NCBI RefSeq assembly: GCF_000235365.1
Contig: NC_016450.1
Coordinates: 1,302,001 to 1,366,000 of the forward strand
Length of the DNA: 64,000 bases
Origin: Eremothecium cymbalariae DBVPG#7215
Lineage: Eukaryota; Ascomycota; Saccharomycetes; Saccharomycetales; Saccharomycetaceae
Direction of reading: 5' to 3'
Shown here piece after piece: positions 60,301 to 64,000 of the stretch (the stretch's first letter is position 1; each line of letters begins with the position of its first letter). The notes beneath the pieces were generated by a model. That model ran no database searches and was not told where the DNA came from. It was given only the letters and a program-made list of their open reading frames with translations. The position numbers and the translations under genes were made by a program.

Positions 60301-60760
60301 ATTCATAGCACTTTTTTCTTTGAACAAATCTAATTCTGGCTGGTTACGTGGCAGAGCTATCATTGTGGTATTACAACAACTACTTGGGAGCACTATAGAG
60401 AATTACATTAAAGACATGATTGGGAGAGTTCAATCTGAGGAAAAAGTTTATGAATTACTTGTTGCAGTGAAAGAAATGCTATGGATAAATGGCACATTCT
60501 TTGCGAGTAATAGGCCGACGGGATCCCCTCAAAGGACTGAAAGTATGATCCTAAGGAGTAGAAAAGAAGCATCTGTATTGTTGGATCACCTAATGATGGA
60601 AACATGTGGCAGAGTTGTTGGACTGCGTGGGGCCAAGAATACTAGTGTAATGTTACATGCAATGTTACAAAATGAATACTTGAATGCCAGTTTGGTGTTG
60701 GAAATATTAGACATAGTATTTGATGAGTTGTTCCAACTACCTAATCAGGCAGTCATCTAG
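57356..60760 (+). CDS. MDM1: ER-vacuole tether Mdm1 (PXA-RGS-PX)
   Basis: Mdm1 (YML104C) tethers ER to vacuole at nucleus-vacuole junctions and takes part in lipid handling. The 1134 residues (1127 in yeast) show N-terminal membrane segments (about 29-62), a PXA domain (about 104-275: VETIIGNTIRDFVTPWYQQI), an RGS-like domain (about 420-570: YTKYFHDFLVSCHGHKGCLEF), a coiled coil (about 700-775), a PX domain (about 780-895 with SWEIPRRYSEFYKLN, the phosphoinositide-binding Arg-Arg-Tyr-Ser motif), and a C-terminal nexin domain (about 985-1125). Its last 24 bp overlap the 3' end of convergent RRN9. Confidence 0.96.
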   Translation: MTIMHDGKQESQMTKHSQNTYQMGVNINTTNILIVLLLLFLGLKNYTLALCVLVVWKFMLLLRHESKVVNPPNPSTLPYAFGIEHSQGSTISKPFAEYPKISEEVETIIGNTIRDFVTPWYQQISTNSAFTEELRMVLYELVRDMKNRLDNIDLADLLVLKLLPLITKHFNAFTLAYEIVSGDVIAGAVNEDSKSFSLAVAVEFTKNYKRHQALTGNLKLASSDIQKYLIEKSKLITANVLNGRELSSPFTKILSREILSNCVLHPFVLKLSSSDFWNIKLVEISKKVLKERTQVQELRKALSKEIEDPYISGPRSGTRANTPTKYSLSVASTGQEFEQFLKYLSGLSQQADLNSEKFFILAKLLTLSKNTYLSTAEYEFQKRLQLSLNLVESRLSYIVGANNSIAIEFNDTQLSGFESLVKSVDIQTVLADSEYTKYFHDFLVSCHGHKGCLEFWCFVEGVKNPLEDPTNETMAINLSDNGIMDLKTAYNNFLKDDKPLHSFSNEYIRDISYFVQTYAEVDKITRAKLYLRARKCLLLLQDECFKKLENVYFPRFKDSSLFLRMISSSEFTRSSLFADYVNNTAVSCNNNSGDTKLKKVGMMVIGDIDKALDNILNDDDPQEAGRNYVKNKRSHSTLFGNADHDGIFDDTLFVDDSMSQHCESHEDINNSEHSEHSDNDIPHELLRSDIVDGDIMDSKIELRDIKEEIAKLTISIDELQKQLELLKHLILKAELTNNQSQLKLLRKSERTLSNELEYKELLKQQYTVLENANSLFGKTKVSIKTYISELSAEDGKEVTYYIIRVNHLNGSQITSWEIPRRYSEFYKLNIYLKKSYGSLVSHLQKKHVFPQKVKMSLKYHVSKSLLYGERRMKLESYLRSLLLLSDVCQDTTFRRFLTDVSNTFTTDYTDIETKRSRLSETSLSQLSESNAIVKRYSGLDYQVTTLEEDEFTKESNFYEDERNFYSGTFTKPRSFVKPICDLFIALFSLNKSNSGWLRGRAIIVVLQQLLGSTIENYIKDMIGRVQSEEKVYELLVAVKEMLWINGTFFASNRPTGSPQRTESMILRSRKEASVLLDHLMMETCGRVVGLRGAKNTSVMLHAMLQNEYLNASLVLEILDIVFDELFQLPNQAVI

Positions 60761-60863
60761 AAAATATGAATCATCTTCAAATTCACGGTTACAGCTTCCA
60801 TCGTCCTTTAATCCTCTCACTTTAATTCGACTATTGTATTCGTCATCCCCATTATCGTCATCG

Positions 60864-60898
<35 letters not shown>

Positions 60899-62002
60899 GT
60901 CATCATCATCATCATCTCGCACATTGTTAATCCGTTTTTCGTTCTTTTGTTTGCTATGTATACTTTCCAGGTGTTGAACCATCATAAATGCTTTTTTATC
61001 TTTGGAAAATTCATTTTTCAACTTCATTAGTCTTAAAGCTTGCCTAATCTCTACATTCATATTTCTGTCCTTAGCTAATGCATCTAATTCCCAATAATCT
61101 TTTTGGAATTCTTTAGCCGGTTTCTGAATTTTCTCCATATGCTGTTTTGGCCTATACTTTTGCAAAACACTCTTATGAATCTTAAATCTTTTAGTATTAT
61201 AATGACTTGGCAGCTCTTCAAATAGTTCCAGACACTTGATGTAGATATTTGACATGTCTATTTCCATTTCACATCCACGAACTATAATATCCCTATAATC
61301 TAATTTTATTTTCCTATTCATGTCTGTCGTATTGGAAATTATATTAGAAATGTTACTACTTTCGGTCTCCTGTTTATTTATGGGCAAACTAGCTTCCATC
61401 GTTAACCTGCTTGAAGATGGATGCGTTAATAATTCTAACTTGTTTTGCTTGGCAAAATTAGCGTTTAGACCCTCGAAAAATACGTCCAACTTCATAAATA
61501 TATTATTCAAAACGCTTAAAGGTATGTTCATCTTATCGATATCCAAGGAAATATGACCATCGCCACGTTTATTCTGTATGAAGGATCCACATCTTTTTAA
61601 GTTCCTCTGCCATATAGAGTTCATTTCAAGCCTCATCATCCCCATTGCATGAACCAGTCCAACATCACTTATCTCTCCTTTTTTAGGAAGTACACTATAT
61701 AATTTTGAACCATCCAATTCCGCACCATAAACACTTTTATCATCTAAATTGTCATCCTCATATACCTTATCAATATGAGGATCAATCACTGTATTTGGTG
61801 AAGGCCAACTAGTCCAGTTATCCTTAATCATAGTTTTTATAAAAACTTCAGCTTCTAATGCACGCTTTTTCTTGTGAGCCTTACGTATCAGTTGTTTAAG
61901 AAGATAACTTGAATATAGATGAAGAGTTAAATCATGCCGATGTTGTTGCTCTAACGATTCCAGCAGTTCTAATGCATCGTTCTTGACACTTTGATCATCC
62001 AT
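60737..62002 (-). CDS. RRN9: RNA polymerase I upstream activation factor subunit Rrn9
   Basis: Rrn9 (YMR270C) is an essential subunit of the UAF complex that bridges TBP/core factor at the rDNA promoter. The 421 residues (365 in yeast) contain the N-terminal conserved segment HDLTLHLYSSYLLKQLIRKAHKKK and DNWTSWPSPNTVIDPHIDKVYED (about 18-105). A tract of 21 consecutive Asp near residue 365 (GAT/GAC repeats at 60854-60916) explains part of the extra length. An A/T RRPE-like block lies upstream at about 62,145-62,154. The stop codon (60737-60739) lies inside the MDM1 coding end. Confidence 0.9.
60854..60916. repeat. RRN9: Trinucleotide (ATC/GTC) repeat coding 21 Asp in RRN9
   Basis: Sixty-three bases of ATC units with three GTC interruptions encode an uninterrupted poly-Asp tract on the - strand. 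The tract is expected to be polymorphic in copy number. Confidence 0.95.
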
Positions 62003-62248
62003 TTGCCAATAAATCTCAACGTAAACTGAATTAAGTATAACTATCTCTTTATAGTGGCTTTGATTCCCAATAAACTTGCTTTTATGGCTTATTCCTAATA
62101 TCCAGTTCTTTCAACTACTTTGAAGGGATGACTTTTGGTGAAGTTAAAAAATTTTGACTTTAGATTTGAAATAAGAAGCCAACAGGCTAATAAATGAAAC
62201 TTCAGAACGGACTCCAAAAACCAAGACTTGAAATATAAAAGCCTAGTT

Positions 62249-63040
62249 ATGCCTAAATTAGAGGAGATTAATGATATAGATGATGTGGACAATTTTCATA
62301 TGGATCTAGCAGAGTTGGATCCAAGCCTGAGAACACCAATTGCTCCAAAGATTACACCTACAGTTGTCAGATCACAAGATGTCGATGAACGACCACTATA
62401 TCCAAATATGGCGCACAGTGAACAGCAAGGGCCTTCCTTTACCTTTATAAACCCAGATACGGGGAAGGTTGAGGATTCAGCGAGGATAACGAATGAAGAC
62501 ATGGATGGGTTAAAGAAGTTTCAAATATTATACCCATGCTATTTTGATAAGAATAGGACTCACAAACAAGGCAGGAAGGTTCCAGTAGAACTTGCTGTTG
62601 AAAATCCGCTTGCTAAGACCATTGCGGATGCCTGCCGTTATTTGGGTATGGTCTGTGTGTTTGAGGGAGAGAAAACACATCCTCAAGATTTCGGAAACCC
62701 GGGAAGAGTACGTGTGCTATTAAAAGAGGATAAAAAACCAATATCCTTTAGTTATACTACTAAAAGGTTTTTGATGAGGAGAGTCTCTGAATATTTGCAG
62801 GCACATCCTACAACTCTTGAATCATTAAAGGAGGTCCCATATGGACCAGAATTTGATGGTATTAAATTACGGCGGATTCCAATGGTTAAGGGATTCCAAA
62901 TGAATGATATTGTTCCTTTACACAGTTCATTTACCATGGAGCATCCTATGACGAAAGGTATTTACGAAGTTCCAAAGCCTGCCCCTTCTGATAAACAGTA
63001 TAAGACACCTAAAAATAAATATAAGGTGGTTCGCCGTTAA
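62249..63040 (+). CDS. SEC65: Signal recognition particle subunit Sec65 (SRP19)
   Basis: Sec65 (YML105C) is the SRP19 homologue that binds SRP RNA and allows Srp54 assembly, for co-translational targeting to the ER. The 263 residues (273 in yeast) begin [16 protein letters not shown] and [23 protein letters not shown], very close to the yeast N-terminus. The SRP19 domain (about 88-190) shows [37 protein letters not shown] and [12 protein letters not shown]. The start is the ATG at 62249, since the upstream in-frame codon is only TTG. It diverges from RRN9 and converges with URA5. Confidence 0.95.
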   Translation: MPKLEEINDIDDVDNFHMDLAELDPSLRTPIAPKITPTVVRSQDVDERPLYPNMAHSEQQGPSFTFINPDTGKVEDSARITNEDMDGLKKFQILYPCYFDKNRTHKQGRKVPVELAVENPLAKTIADACRYLGMVCVFEGEKTHPQDFGNPGRVRVLLKEDKKPISFSYTTKRFLMRRVSEYLQAHPTTLESLKEVPYGPEFDGIKLRRIPMVKGFQMNDIVPLHSSFTMEHPMTKGIYEVPKPAPSDKQYKTPKNKYKVVRR

Positions 63041-63486
63041 CCCTTGCCTTATTTTTAACGGGAAGGGCTTTTGACATGTATGATGTTTATAGATATGTAC
63101 GTATAGTAGTGTAAACTAATCCTTAAGATTGCCCCTGCGTACATTTATGATAGAAATAAAAGCCAGTGGCACCTGGTTGATTGACCCGTTGGTGAAATGC
63201 AGTGAAGGAAATTTGCTGGCCAAAACTTTTCAATCACAGTTCAAAAAATGTGGTGAGCTTTGTTTAAAGTCTTAATTATCGTTGAAACGCAAAACAAAAA
63301 CGACAAATTAATATAGTTACGAGAATTAATGATGATAATTAAATACACTGACCAAATCAAAAGCGGAAAATAAAAGTGACATAAAATAATACACAAAAAG
63401 CATATCAAACCACGAATCAATCAATCAACCCATCAATAAATTAATTAATTGATGAAGCAGAAGAGTTAACTGCTATAGTTTTAGTT
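63041..63486. other. Convergent SEC65/URA5 3' region
   Basis: No gene is supported. A TCAA/ATTAATTA low-complexity stretch (about 63,410-63,455) precedes the URA5 stop. Confidence 0.55.

Positions 63487-64000
<514 letters not shown>

Overview
The window is chromosomal DNA from a budding yeast of the family Saccharomycetaceae. It is AT-rich and densely packed with mostly intronless genes. Nearly every product has a recognisable Saccharomyces cerevisiae counterpart, and the one intron seen uses GTATGT / TACTAAC / CAG. Genes that S. cerevisiae keeps on pairs of duplicated chromosome blocks are interleaved here in single file: PFF1/RDH54 (chr II) with HEM12/VMS1 (chr IV), AIM39/PSH1 (chr XV) with GFD1/COX7/PET111/ROY1 (chr XIII right arm), and CAC2/NUP188/MDM1/SEC65/URA5 (chr XIII left arm) with TPS3 to RRN9 (chr XIII right arm). 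That is the pattern expected of a lineage that did not undergo the whole-genome duplication (Kluyveromyces, Lachancea, Eremothecium, Torulaspora or Zygosaccharomyces type). The genus cannot be fixed from the sequence alone. Synteny statements rest on remembered S. cerevisiae gene order.

Layout. 1-11.4 kb: the 3' part of a GH81 endo-beta-1,3-glucanase, the vacuolar protease PFF1, HEM12 (haem synthesis), VMS1 (ribosome quality control) and RDH54 (recombination translocase). 11.7-16.3 kb: a gene-poor stretch with a Hol1-like MFS transporter, an unassigned 62-codon ORF and a small mitochondrial-type protein; it looks like a junction between two ancestral blocks. 16.3-26 kb: GFD1, AIM39, COX7, an intron-containing PSH1, PET111 and ROY1. 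26-27.9 kb: tRNA-Asn(GTT) beside about 1.5 kb without a gene. 27.9-45 kb: TRM732, a NIPA-type Mg2+ transporter, TIF11, TPS3, a TatD-family hydrolase, SAP30, CUE1, CAC2 and a HAD/RNA-repair-like gene with a frameshift. 45.8-64 kb: RSN1, PPA2, NUP188 (also frameshifted), PRP24, TMA23, MDM1, RRN9, SEC65 and the 3' part of URA5.

The genes are housekeeping functions: mitochondrial biogenesis (COX7, PET111, AIM39, PPA2), chromatin (PSH1, CAC2, SAP30, RDH54), translation and RNA (TIF11, TRM732, PRP24, TMA23, RRN9), ER/nuclear envelope/vacuole (CUE1, MDM1, NUP188, SEC65, PFF1, RSN1) and metabolism (HEM12, TPS3, URA5). There is no sign of a mobile island, CRISPR, defence system or secondary-metabolite cluster. 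The points most worth a second look are the PSH1 intron, two single-base frameshifts at homopolymers (one on a canonical -1 slippery heptamer), a 50-bp near-perfect palindrome, an upstream ORF almost abutting PET111, and the unassigned small ORFs.
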